NCBI GenBank assembly: GCA_963713695.1
Contig: CAVQMU010000002.1
Span: forward strand, 620,001 to 684,000
Source of the DNA: Rhodoblastus sp963713695
Lineage (GTDB): Bacteria; Pseudomonadota; Alphaproteobacteria; Rhizobiales; Beijerinckiaceae
Direction of reading: 5' to 3'
DNA length: 64,000 nucleotides
Positions 6,776 through 14,209 of this stretch are shown here, one piece after another. The notes below the pieces were generated by a model. That model saw only the letters and a program-made list of their open reading frames with translations. It searched no databases and was not told the DNA's origin. Made by a program: the position numbers and the translations under genes. The stretch's first letter is position 1. The number at the start of each line of letters is the position of its first letter.

Positions 6776-8464
6776 ATGCAAACTGAAACCAAACCAATCT
6801 CCCCCGCACGGAAGAAGCGTGAGGCCCTCGCTGGGCAATACGGGAGCTACGAGAACTACCTGAGCAAGCTGAGCCTTGTGGCGCGCTATGCCGACGAAGA
6901 GAAGGCCTTCAAGGCGAAGGTGGAGGCGCACCCGAAGATAACCAAAGACACGATGAGCGAACTTCTGGACGGCATGGTGCCGTATTGGATGAACCCGTTC
7001 CTGCTCAGGTCGCTGAACCTCGCGTTGATCGGTTCCCCTGAGCTTTCCAACGAATGGAAGCAGGACAGCGGCAACGTGTCGGCGCGGTCCTTGAGGCTCG
7101 CGGGGGTCACCTATCAGGACTATTCGGACCTTGGATGGCCCCGTACTGCCGGTGCTGCGGTGCGTAAGGTCACGCCTGAGGAGCATGGCGAAATCTTGAG
7201 GAGGCTGAAGAGCGCGGGGCTGACGAAGCCGGGGGCTGAGGTTGCCACGGTCGGCAAGACGCTGGCTCAGATGATCGAAGAGGACCGCCCGGTTCCCGGA
7301 TGGATCATTGAGGGCGTCCTGAGGTGGGGTGGAGCCGCGATGGTCTATGGGCCTTCGGGCATCGGCAAGACGTGGCTGACACATACGCTCATGCTCTTGG
7401 CGGCGGCAGGCGAAGGCGCTGGCGTCTACAACGAACAGGTGGACCGCTGGACGCTCAAGGCCGGTGACCACAGGGGCGCAAAGGTTTGCCTGTTGGATGG
7501 AGAAATGATTACGGCGGACATCACAGCCCGCGCCAAGGTGCTTTGCGAGGCGCTGGGCTTGCGGATGACCGGAAGCGTCCAGGGGGTTGAGCCGATGGAT
7601 TACGCTCAGCTTCGATTGGCGATGCTGGCCAGCGGCGACGACTTAGCAGAGGTGGACGCCATCGTTCAGGGGCTTGCAAGCACCGATGCTGAGAAGTGCC
7701 TGAGGCTTGAGGGTTTTGGAGGCGGCGAGGGGCCTTGCGTCGATCTATCGCGTATCGTCGTTTACCCGAAGGCCGATCAGGACCACAGGGCGGAGTTTGT
7801 AGACCTCGCGGACGCCGCATGGAAACACAGGATCGTTGAGTTCTGCAAGGCGCAGGGGATCAAGGTTCTAATCCTCGATAACCTCGCGACCCTCAGCGAG
7901 AGCCTTGAGGATGAGAACTCAGCGGCAAACTGGAATCCGCTCAACTCGCTCGTTGTCGCGCTGAAGAAAGAGGGTGTCGCCACCATCGTAGTTCACCACG
8001 CCAACAAGGGAAACCAAGGCTACCGGGGATCATCCAATCTTGCGACCACACTGGAAACCATCGTCAGGCTTGAGCCGCTGAAGGGCGCTGAGGCGTCGGA
8101 CGGGGCTGCGTTCAAGATCACGTTTGAGAAGAGCCGCGCCCATGGTCAACCCGAGGCGGACGGGAAGAGCCTGAGGCTGAAGGAAGGTCGGTGGGTGTCT
8201 GAGGTGGACCCGCTTGACCAGACCTTGACCGTGGTCGCTATGGCCAAGTCGCTTCGTTACAAGAAACAGAGCGAAATCGGTGCGAAGCTTGGCGTAGATC
8301 AGGCGACAATCTGCCGCATCTTCAAGGCCGCTGAGGCGCAAGGCCTTGCGGAACCGGGCGAGCTTTCCGGCTACCTGAGGCAGGCGCGAGACCTCGCGAG
8401 GGACTTGGCGTTGCCTGTGGAGCCTGAGGCGGATTACGAGGCTGAGGAGGAAATCGACCTTTAA
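6776..8464 (+). CDS. RepA-like AAA ATPase (plasmid/phage replication helicase type)
   Basis: The 562-aa protein carries a RecA-fold ATPase of the AAA_25/RepA kind. Walker A is GPSGIGKT at about residues 192-199, Walker B VLILDNLA at about 363-370, then VVHHANK and RGSSNLATTLETIVRLE. These are typical of hexameric RSF1010 RepA-like helicases in plasmids and satellites. The N-terminal 180 residues are not recognised. The C-terminus (about 487-520) holds a helix-turn-helix (KQSEIGAKLGVDQATICRIF). It probably drives replication of the element, and iteron-like repeats lie upstream. The start at 6776 follows a short spacer after the preceding small gene. Confidence 0.82.
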   Translation: MQTETKPISPARKKREALAGQYGSYENYLSKLSLVARYADEEKAFKAKVEAHPKITKDTMSELLDGMVPYWMNPFLLRSLNLALIGSPELSNEWKQDSGNVSARSLRLAGVTYQDYSDLGWPRTAGAAVRKVTPEEHGEILRRLKSAGLTKPGAEVATVGKTLAQMIEEDRPVPGWIIEGVLRWGGAAMVYGPSGIGKTWLTHTLMLLAAAGEGAGVYNEQVDRWTLKAGDHRGAKVCLLDGEMITADITARAKVLCEALGLRMTGSVQGVEPMDYAQLRLAMLASGDDLAEVDAIVQGLASTDAEKCLRLEGFGGGEGPCVDLSRIVVYPKADQDHRAEFVDLADAAWKHRIVEFCKAQGIKVLILDNLATLSESLEDENSAANWNPLNSLVVALKKEGVATIVVHHANKGNQGYRGSSNLATTLETIVRLEPLKGAEASDGAAFKITFEKSRAHGQPEADGKSLRLKEGRWVSEVDPLDQTLTVVAMAKSLRYKKQSEIGAKLGVDQATICRIFKAAEAQGLAEPGELSGYLRQARDLARDLALPVEPEADYEAEEEIDL

Positions 8465-8517
8465 GGGCGTCTAGCGGCTCAGAGGACGGACGAAGTCCTC
8501 CTCGTCAAAGGCTGGGA

Positions 8518-8561
8518 GCTTATGCATATGTTCTCTCTTATAGGGTTGCATACGCATAAGC
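8518..8561. terminator. Bidirectional hairpin between convergent genes
   Basis: An inverted repeat, gcttatgcatatg with a mirrored gcatacgcataagc (one mismatch), brackets a short loop and is followed by ccccggttttctt. It lies between the stops of the AAA ATPase (8464) and the minus-strand gene (8577), so it can terminate both. Protein binding is an alternative, since the stem is AT-rich and operator-like. Confidence 0.5.
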
Positions 8562-8576
8562 CCCGGTTTTCTTAGC

Positions 8577-8789
8577 CTACGGGATGGTCAGGTCGCAGAG
8601 GCCTGCATAATCGAGGCGCTCAAACAGAGCGTTGGCGTCCGCATCGTCGTAGGCACTGAAGCAGCCTTCGCTATCCATCGGGAGGCCCTTGAACGCCTCG
8701 TAGGCGCGCGGGGTGATCGGTTGGAACACAACATGACCGGAGACAGTGAAGGCGAGGTAGTCAATGGTGGCAGTAGCTGAGTAGTTCAC
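8577..8789 (-). CDS. Small protein of unknown function in the element
   Basis: A 70-aa product is read from a GTG at 8789 preceded by TGGAG, giving (M)NYSATATIDYLAFTVSG. It ends ANALFERLDYAGLCDLTIP. It is acidic, lacks a signal peptide and converges with the AAA ATPase. Longer versions starting upstream are possible but have no ribosome-binding site. No family recognised; moderate confidence that it is coding. Confidence 0.5.
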   Translation of the reverse strand: MNYSATATIDYLAFTVSGHVVFQPITPRAYEAFKGLPMDSEGCFSAYDDADANALFERLDYAGLCDLTIP

Positions 8790-9168
8790 GGTTAGGCTCC
8801 AGATTGGGAACACCGGGAACATACAGTCCAAACTCAGCAACGCAACGGATACGGAAAGGCATCAAATGCCTTATGACATGCAACCGCGCCTGAGTAATTC
8901 AAGAAGCACTTGGCTTCGTGTTGTATTTTTGCAACAAATACTAGTCACATTCTCAGGCATGGCCTTTCAATAGGCGTCTCAAGCTGAAATGTACAGCCCG
9001 CCGCCTGCCTCGAGGAGTCCCAAAGGCGCGAATTGTACCCCCCATCGGCCAAGAGACCCCGGCTCCTCTCTGTGAGGGCGTGTCGGACGCCACGGGACTC
9101 CCAGGGGGCTGAGCGGATTTCTTCGAGAAATCTCAGAGGCTTACCGCTCTGAACAGCAAAACGTGGCT

Positions 9169-9187
9169 ACTTATGAGGGAACGCGCC
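9169..9187 (+). repeat. Fourth iteron-like copy
   Basis: acttatgagggaacgcgcc is identical over 19 bp to 6428-6446, 2.7 kb away at the other end of the replication genes. Confidence 0.7.
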
Positions 9188-9208
9188 GGAAATCGAAGCA
9201 CACTGCCC

Positions 9209-9249
9209 GCCAGCGGCTAACAACGCGCTGGCCCTTTAACCTTTTTTTT
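9209..9249 (+). terminator. Rho-independent terminator
   Basis: A 7-bp perfect stem GCCAGCG/CGCTGGC (9209-9215 and 9226-9232) with a 10-nt loop is followed after a short spacer by eight T residues (9242-9249). It stands alone upstream of the AlpA-like gene and may end a small untranslated transcript that includes the iteron copy. Confidence 0.6.
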
Positions 9250-9424
9250 GAAGTCGGGGGGTGGGGTCGTTTCTAGGATTCGACAGAGCGGGGGAGTCCC
9301 CCTGTCCCCCGTCCAGGAAATCGAACAACCGAACACGAACAACGCGCCTGAGGCTGCAACGCTTCAGGTCAGTGACAACCTATGGCCGCGCGAAGGTGCG
9401 CACATTGAAAACGAAAGGATGCCT

Positions 9425-9616
9425 ATGAGCCTGAAGGATACGAAAGAAACCCAGCGTCTCGCGTTCACGGTTAAGGACGCGGTGGACGCTATCGGCCTGA
9501 GCCGGTCGAAGCTGTATGCAATGATGAAGGAAGGAACGCTCCGAAGCGTATTGGTCGGAGGCCGGAGACTGATTCCCGTGGATGCCCTTCGCGCTCTGGT
9601 TGATTGTCCCGCCTGA
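9425..9616 (+). CDS. AlpA/excisionase-like helix-turn-helix protein
   Basis: The 63-aa product reads MSLKDTKETQRLAFTVKD and continues with DAIGLSRSKLYAMMKEG and VGGRRLIPVDALRAL. This is the winged-helix MerR-like fold of AlpA/Xis/Excise proteins that pair with P4-type integrases or regulate them. The ATG at 9425 has aaagga about 6 nt upstream, better placed than the ATG at 9419. It is the last gene of the element, about 100 bp from the right attachment site, as expected for a recombination directionality factor. Confidence 0.78.
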   Translation: MSLKDTKETQRLAFTVKDAVDAIGLSRSKLYAMMKEGTLRSVLVGGRRLIPVDALRALVDCPA

Positions 9617-9648
9617 ACAACAGCGGGGACCAAGCAAGCGGTGTGAGA

Positions 9649-9668
9649 TGGGGCCGGTAAGTGGGGCC
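9649..9668 (+). repeat. Paired tggggcc motifs near the right end
   Basis: Copies at 9649-9655 and 9661-9668 mirror the pair at 2996-3015 near the left end, with a similar ggtaa/gtaa spacer. Possible integrase arm sites. Confidence 0.45.
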
Positions 9669-9721
9669 AGCAAGGCGGCCTAGTAAAAAGCGCAATCAAA
9701 TCAATGCGTTATAAAGGTAAG

Positions 9722-9735
9722 TGGCGGAGAGGGAG
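9722..9735. repeat. Right attachment site within tRNA-Ser
   Basis: tggcggagagggag, identical to 2861-2874. Integration left the tRNA intact. Confidence 0.75.
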
Positions 9736-9811
9736 GGATTCGAACCCCCGATACGGTTGCCCGTATGCCGCATTTCGAGTGCGGTGCATTCGACCACTCT
9801 GCCACCTCTCC
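9722..9811 (-). tRNA. tRNA-Ser(CGA)
   Basis: The minus strand folds as a class II tRNA. It has acceptor GGAGAGG/CCTCTCC, D-arm with GGTCGAATG, anticodon stem CCGCA/TGCGG with loop CTCGAAA (anticodon CGA, codon UCG), a long variable arm (TACGGGCAACCGTA), TTCGAAT in the T-loop, and an encoded CCA at 9722-9724. It reads toward the integrated element, whose right border is its 3' end. Confidence 0.95.
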
Positions 9812-10193
9812 AGACCAAGGTGTGACGGCCGGCAAATCAAACCGAACCGGTGGCGAGGCGGCGCAATACCATGGCCGCGCGCAAAGGCGCAAGGGCCTCC
9901 CTCCATATTCCCGATTCTTGCCGCCGATCATCAGGTGAATAGCTGGCACGGCGGCCGTTTCGCCAATTCGCCCTTGACTTTGCGGGCCTTGCATTCTAGG
10001 AAGCCCGACGGTTTGTCGTGGCTGCCGCCGCGGCATTTTTGCGTTTTCGGACACGTCCGGTCTCGCCCGTTTAGCCGGACCCTTGGTTTGTCGCCGTTTT
10101 CAGGCGATGCGCAGGGGGTTCACCCTGCTGGTTCAGCTGCAAAGAAGCCGGTCGCGGGAAACCGCAGAGCCGGATCGAACACGAGGAAGAACG
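9812..10193. other. rplU leader region
   Basis: 382 bp lie between tRNA-Ser and rplU with no gene seen. A stable hairpin, GCAGGG/CCCTGC with loop ggttca, occupies 10111-10128, about 65 nt before the rplU start. It could belong to an untranslated leader, but I cannot assign it to a known L21 leader family. Confidence 0.4.
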
Positions 10194-10505
10194 ATGTTCG
10201 CAGTCATTAAAACCGGCGGCAAGCAATATCGCGTCGCCGCCAATGAAGAAATCACCATCATGTCCCTGGCTGGGGCTGCTGGTGAAACCGTTACCTTTTC
10301 CGATGTCCTGCTGGTCGAAAACGACGGCGCCACGCAATTCGGCGCGCCTTTCGTCGCCGGCGCTTCGGTCAAGGCCGAGATTATCGAGCAGGCCCGCGGA
10401 CCGAAGGTCATTTCCTTCAAGAAGCGCCGTCGCAAGAATTCCAAGCGCAAGCGCGGCCATCGTCAGGACCTGACGCTCGTCCGCATCGTTGAAGTCGTCG
10501 CCTGA
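10194..10505 (+). CDS. rplU: 50S ribosomal protein L21
   Basis: The 103-aa product (MFAVIKTGGKQYRVA at the N-terminus) is a full-length bL21, with the family's basic KKRRRKNSKRKRGHRQ stretch that binds 23S rRNA. The ATG at 10194 follows gaggaaga. It is the first gene of the conserved rplU-rpmA-(GNAT)-obgE block found across alphaproteobacteria. Confidence 0.98.
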   Translation: MFAVIKTGGKQYRVAANEEITIMSLAGAAGETVTFSDVLLVENDGATQFGAPFVAGASVKAEIIEQARGPKVISFKKRRRKNSKRKRGHRQDLTLVRIVEVVA

Positions 10506-10574
10506 TCGCGCGCTTCGCTTTAGTGAAATGAAACTGGCCGCCGAGGCGGTCGAGACCAATTTCGGAGCAATCAG

Positions 10575-10850
10575 ATGGCTCACAAAAAGGCAGGCGGTTC
10601 ATCCCGCAACGGGCGCGACTCAGCTGGTCGGCGCCTCGGCGTGAAAAAGTTCGGCGGCGAATCCGTTCGCGGCGGGAATATCATTGTCCGCCAGCGCGGA
10701 ACCAAATGGCATGCCGGCGTTAATGTCGGCATGGGCACGGATCACACCCTGTTCGCCCTCGTCGACGGCAAGGTGCATTTCAAGGCGAAATGCGACGGCC
10801 GAGCTTACATCAATGTCATTCCGGCCCCGGCGGCCGAAGCCGCAGAGTAA
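10575..10850 (+). CDS. rpmA: 50S ribosomal protein L27
   Basis: The 91-aa product starts MAHKKAGGSSRNGRDSAGRR, the conserved bL27 N-terminus that reaches the peptidyl-transferase centre. It begins without a cleavable leader of the Firmicutes type. It follows rplU by 69 bp. A GGAGGTC/GACCTCC hairpin lies just after the stop (10853-10875). Confidence 0.98.
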   Translation: MAHKKAGGSSRNGRDSAGRRLGVKKFGGESVRGGNIIVRQRGTKWHAGVNVGMGTDHTLFALVDGKVHFKAKCDGRAYINVIPAPAAEAAE

Positions 10851-11024
10851 GCGGAGGTCGCTTTCAGGGACCTCCGAGGCGCAAAGCCCCCGAGGATGGC
10901 CCCTGACAAAAGGCCAAGTTCAAGCTCGAAGACGACACAATCTTCGCGCAAGAACGATCCAGAGCCAAATGCTCAAGGGGGAACGCGCGACGTTTCCCCT
11001 TTCGCTTTGTCTGGAGCGCCGTTC

Positions 11025-11623
11025 ATGTTTCACGACCTTGCCCGCGACGATGTTTTTCGCCTTGAAACCCAAAGGCTGTGGCTGCGCTGGCCACAAGCCG
11101 CCGACGCGCCCGCTCTTGCCGCGCTGGCCGGCGACTGGGAGGTGGCGCGCATGAGCGCTCATCTGCCGCATCCCTATCGCTTGAAGACGCCGACCACTTT
11201 GTCCGCGGGAGCCGCGATGACAATGCGCGGGGCGCGGCGCTTCGCTTAGCCCTGACGCTCAAGAGCGGGCGGCGCGAAACGGTCGGAGCCGTCAGCGTCG
11301 AGGATTTTGGCGGCTTTCCCGTGCTCAGCTATTGGCTGGGCCGGCCGTTCTGGGGCAGGGGACTCGCCACCGAGGCGGCGCGGGCCGTTGTGGACGCCTA
11401 CTTCCTCTTTACGGGCGGAAAAGACCTGGGGGCGCTGTCTCTGCAAGAGAACACGGCCTCGCTCGGCCTCCTAGAAAAGTTGGGCTTCGGCGAGGTCGAG
11501 CGGCTGGAGACCGGGTCTGGGCGTCACGTCGACAGCCCAGTCCTTCGCTTCGCCCTGCGTCGCCATGACTGGCAGGCGCGGGGCGCAAGCTTGCCGCCGG
11601 GCCTGCGCTCCGTTACAGCCTGA
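11025..11623 (+). CDS. GNAT family N-acetyltransferase, frameshifted
   Basis: The N-terminal part from the ATG at 11025 gives MFHDLARDDVFRLETQRLWL and ends its frame after LPHPYRL. The next frame continues as LEDADHFVRGSRDDNARG and carries the acetyl-CoA-binding GNAT core: LSYWLGRPFWGRGLATEA, then NTASLGLLEKLGF. The two halves meet at about 11178-11183, where restoring one base (CGC-CTT-GAA) joins them into one GNAT protein of about 199 aa. The gene is commonly found between rpmA and obgE. The shift is either a real inactivation or a one-base assembly loss. The substrate is unknown; RimJ/RimL-like protein N-acetylation is possible. Confidence 0.75.
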
Positions 11624-11700
11624 GTTGTAAATGCAATAGACTGCAAAACCCGCGAATATCCGTCCAGCTAATGCTGGGCGGTTCGCGCCGGATCAAAAAC

Positions 11701-12771
11701 ATGAAATTTCTCGACCAGACCAAGATTTACGTGCGCTCCGGCGACGGCGGCGCCGGTTGCGTCTCGTTCCGGCGCGAAAAGTTCATCGAATTCGGCGGCC
11801 CCGACGGCGGCGATGGCGGGCGCGGCGGCGATGTCGTGGCCGAATGCGTCGAAGGTCTCAACACGCTGATCGATTTCCGCTACCAGCAGCACTTCAAAGC
11901 CAAGACCGGCGGACACGGCATGGGCAAGAACCGGCATGGAGCCCGTGGCGGGGACGCCGTGCTGAAAGTTCCCGAGGGCACCCAGATTTTCGAGGTGGAC
12001 GGCGAGACGCTGATCGCCGACCTCACCGAGGTCGGCCAGCGCGTCGTCATCTGCAAGGGCGGCAACGGCGGTTTCGGCAATCTGCATTTCACCACCTCGA
12101 CCAATCGTGCGCCGCGCCGGGCCAACGCCGGCCAGGATGGCGAAGAGCGCGAAATCATCCTGCGCCTGAAGTTGATCGCCGACGCCGGCCTCGTCGGCCT
12201 GCCGAATGCCGGCAAGTCGACCTTCCTTGCCACGGTTTCCGCCGCGCGCCCGAAAATCGCCGATTATCCTTTCACCACGCTGCATCCGGGCCTCGGCGTC
12301 GTGAACATCGACGAGAAGGAATTCGTGCTGGCCGACATTCCCGGGCTGATCGAGGGCGCGCACGAAGGCCACGGCCTCGGCGACCGCTTTCTGGGCCATG
12401 TCGAGCGTTGCGGCGTGTTGCTGCACCTTGTCGATTCCACCGGCGATCACGCGGGCAAGGCGTATAAAATCGTGCGCGGCGAATTGGCGGCCTACGGGCA
12501 TGGGCTGGAAGACAAGGTGGAAATCGTCGCCTTGACCAAGGTCGACGCGGTCGACGCCGAGAGCCTCAAGCAGCAAATGGAGCGGTTGAAGCGCGCCATC
12601 AGGAGCGCCGGGCCGGTCTTGCAGGAAGGCGAAAAACCGCGCGTGCCGCTGAAACTTTCCGCTGTCGCGGGCGAGGGCGTCACCGAGGTCTTGCGCGCGG
12701 TGCAGCAGGTGGTCGCCGCGAGGCGCCAGAAGGAAATCGAGAGCGTGCCGCAGCCCGAGTGGCGTCCTTAA
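11701..12771 (+). CDS. obgE: Obg-family GTPase ObgE/CgtA
   Basis: The 356-aa protein (MKFLDQTKIYVRSGDGGAGC) has the glycine-rich Obg fold at residues 1-158. The GTPase domain follows with G1 GLPNAGKST, switch I PFTTLHPGLG, G3 DIPGLIEGA and G4 LTKVDAVD. It acts in late 50S ribosome assembly and stress control. The ATG at 11701 gives the canonical N-terminus; an ATG at 11671 would add ten atypical residues. It sits downstream of rpmA, as is usual. Confidence 0.96.
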   Translation: MKFLDQTKIYVRSGDGGAGCVSFRREKFIEFGGPDGGDGGRGGDVVAECVEGLNTLIDFRYQQHFKAKTGGHGMGKNRHGARGGDAVLKVPEGTQIFEVDGETLIADLTEVGQRVVICKGGNGGFGNLHFTTSTNRAPRRANAGQDGEEREIILRLKLIADAGLVGLPNAGKSTFLATVSAARPKIADYPFTTLHPGLGVVNIDEKEFVLADIPGLIEGAHEGHGLGDRFLGHVERCGVLLHLVDSTGDHAGKAYKIVRGELAAYGHGLEDKVEIVALTKVDAVDAESLKQQMERLKRAIRSAGPVLQEGEKPRVPLKLSAVAGEGVTEVLRAVQQVVAARRQKEIESVPQPEWRP

Positions 12772-12779
12772 TTTCGTTT

Positions 12780-12868
12780 CGAAGATCGCGACAAGTCGCG
12801 ATCTTCGAGTCCCTCGCATCAGCGCGGCGTCGCCTTCGCTCCTAACTGATCCGCCGGCGCGGATCAGT
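12780..12868. repeat. Two palindromes between obgE and proB
   Basis: The first is a 13-bp perfect inverted repeat (cgaagatcgcgac and its complement, 12780-12792 and 12795-12807). The second is CTGATCCG/CGGATCAG at 12847-12854 and 12861-12868. Neither has a T-run, so they resemble small interspersed palindromic repeats more than terminators. Confidence 0.6.
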
Positions 12869-12888
12869 AGAGTCCCGGAAATATAAAA

Positions 12889-14022
12889 ATGAACCTGCCT
12901 CAACTCGCCCAGTTCAAACGCATTGTCGTCAAAGTCGGCTCGTCGCTGCTGGTCGATCGCGCGCGCGGCGAAGTGAAGCGCGACTGGCTGCATGGCCTGA
13001 CCGACGATCTCGCCGCGCTGCACCGGCGCGGCGCGGACGTGCTGGTCGTCTCCTCCGGCGCCGTGGCGCTCGGCCGCTCCGTGCTCGGGTTGCCGCCGGG
13101 CGCGCTAAAACTCGAGGACAGCCAGGCCTCGGCCGCCGTCGGCCAGATCGCCCTGGCGCGCATCTGGGCGGAAGCGCTCGCCGAAAGGCAGATTGTCGCC
13201 GGCCAGATTCTCGTCACGCTTGGCGACACCGAGGAGCGGCGACGCTATCTCAACGCCCGCGAAACTCTCGAACGTCTCATGATCTTGCGCGCGGTGCCCG
13301 TGATCAACGAGAACGACACGGTGGCGACCACCGAAATCCGCTACGGCGACAATGACCGCTTGGCCGCGCGCGTCGCCACCATGGCGTCAGCGGACCTGCT
13401 GATCCTGCTGTCGGATATCGAAGGTCTCTACAACGCCCCGCCTGCGCATAATCCCGACGCAAAATTGATTCCCGTGGTGTCGCGCATCAACGCTGACATC
13501 GAGGCCATGGCCGGCGGCGCGGCGTCGGAACTCTCGCGCGGGGGCATGCAGACCAAGATCGAGGCCGGCAAGATCGCCACATCCGGCGGTGCGCATATGG
13601 TCATCGCCGACGGGCGGCAGATCAATCCGGTGGCGCGCATCGGCGCAGGCGCGTCCTGCACCTGGTTCCTGACGCCGTCCTCACCCCTGAAGGCGCGCAA
13701 AAAATGGATCGCCGGGTCGCTGGTTCCGCGCGGCGTGCTGCATATCGATGACGGCGCGGCGCGGGCGATTGCAGGCGGCGCGAGCTTGCTGCCAGCGGGG
13801 GTGAAAAACGTCGAGGGCGATTTTTCGCGGGGCGACTGCGTCTTGATCCGCAACGCCCAGGGCGGCGAGATCGGGCGGGGCCTTGTTGGTTTTGACGCGG
13901 CGCGCGCGGCGAAAGTCATGGGGCGCAATTCTCGCGAAATCGCCGAAAAGCTTGGCCCCGAGGAACGCGTGGAAATGATCCACCGCGACGACATGGTTTT
14001 GGGCGGCGATTTTTCGGGGTGA
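12889..14022 (+). CDS. proB: Glutamate 5-kinase
   Basis: The 377-aa protein catalyses the first step of proline synthesis, ATP-dependent phosphorylation of L-glutamate. The amino-acid-kinase domain shows VVKVGSSLLVD, VVSSGAVALGR, VINENDTV and GGMQTKIEAGKIA. A C-terminal PUA domain (about 285-370) begins near GSLVPRGVLHIDDGA. It lies between obgE and proA, the normal alphaproteobacterial order. Confidence 0.97.
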   Translation: MNLPQLAQFKRIVVKVGSSLLVDRARGEVKRDWLHGLTDDLAALHRRGADVLVVSSGAVALGRSVLGLPPGALKLEDSQASAAVGQIALARIWAEALAERQIVAGQILVTLGDTEERRRYLNARETLERLMILRAVPVINENDTVATTEIRYGDNDRLAARVATMASADLLILLSDIEGLYNAPPAHNPDAKLIPVVSRINADIEAMAGGAASELSRGGMQTKIEAGKIATSGGAHMVIADGRQINPVARIGAGASCTWFLTPSSPLKARKKWIAGSLVPRGVLHIDDGAARAIAGGASLLPAGVKNVEGDFSRGDCVLIRNAQGGEIGRGLVGFDAARAAKVMGRNSREIAEKLGPEERVEMIHRDDMVLGGDFSG

Positions 14023-14110
14023 GCCGTCGTCAGAATCGATAGTTTGCGCTGACGCCTGGGGCGGCAGCGTCCGTTTGGCGGCGGCGGCCCGCTCTGGTAT
14101 TGATCTATCG

Positions 14111-14183
14111 CGTCATTGCGGGCGAAGCGAAGCAATCCACGCTGCGGCTCGGGGCTTCTGGATTGCTTCGCTTCGCTCGCAAA
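14111..14183. repeat. Interspersed palindromic repeat, copy 1
   Basis: cgtcattgcg...gaagcaatcca is mirrored by tggattgcttcg...ctcgca, forming a long hairpin with a short loop. A related copy lies at 42474-42560. This palindrome type is widespread between genes in Rhizobiales genomes. Here it lies between proB and proA. Confidence 0.7.
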
Positions 14184-14209
14184 GTCGGCGGCTGAGAGAC
14201 TCAAAGACA

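Larger units (their letters stand above)
8790..9424. other. Intergenic region of the element
   Basis: 635 bp without a convincing gene. It contains a fourth iteron-like copy (9169-9187), a UUCG-like hairpin (gatttc/gaaatc, 9115-9131) and a terminator at 9209-9249. AT-rich stretches around 8910-8950 may hold promoters. Confidence 0.45.
2861..9735. mobile_element. Integrative element in tRNA-Ser(CGA), inactivated by an IS
   Basis: The 3' end of tRNA-Ser (tggcggagagggag, 9722-9735) is repeated exactly at 2861-2874, framing 6.9 kb that contains a tyrosine integrase, a RepA-like AAA ATPase, an AlpA/Xis-like protein and three small unknown genes. No capsid, portal, terminase, relaxase or conjugation genes are visible. 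It is therefore a satellite-like or integrative-plasmid-like element rather than a prophage or ICE. Paired tggggcc motifs occur just inside both ends. Without the 1403-bp IS256 copy and its duplication it would be about 5.5 kb. The integrase is disrupted, so excision would need a helper integrase. Confidence 0.8.

Noticed and set aside
2861..9735. The tRNA-Ser element as a prophage
   Set aside because: No structural, lysis, packaging or tail genes are present, and 5.5 kb without the IS is too small.
14111..14183. Reading the proB-proA palindrome as a CRISPR or terminator
   Set aside because: It is a single hairpin without spacers and without a T-run, and it matches another intergenic copy at 42474.
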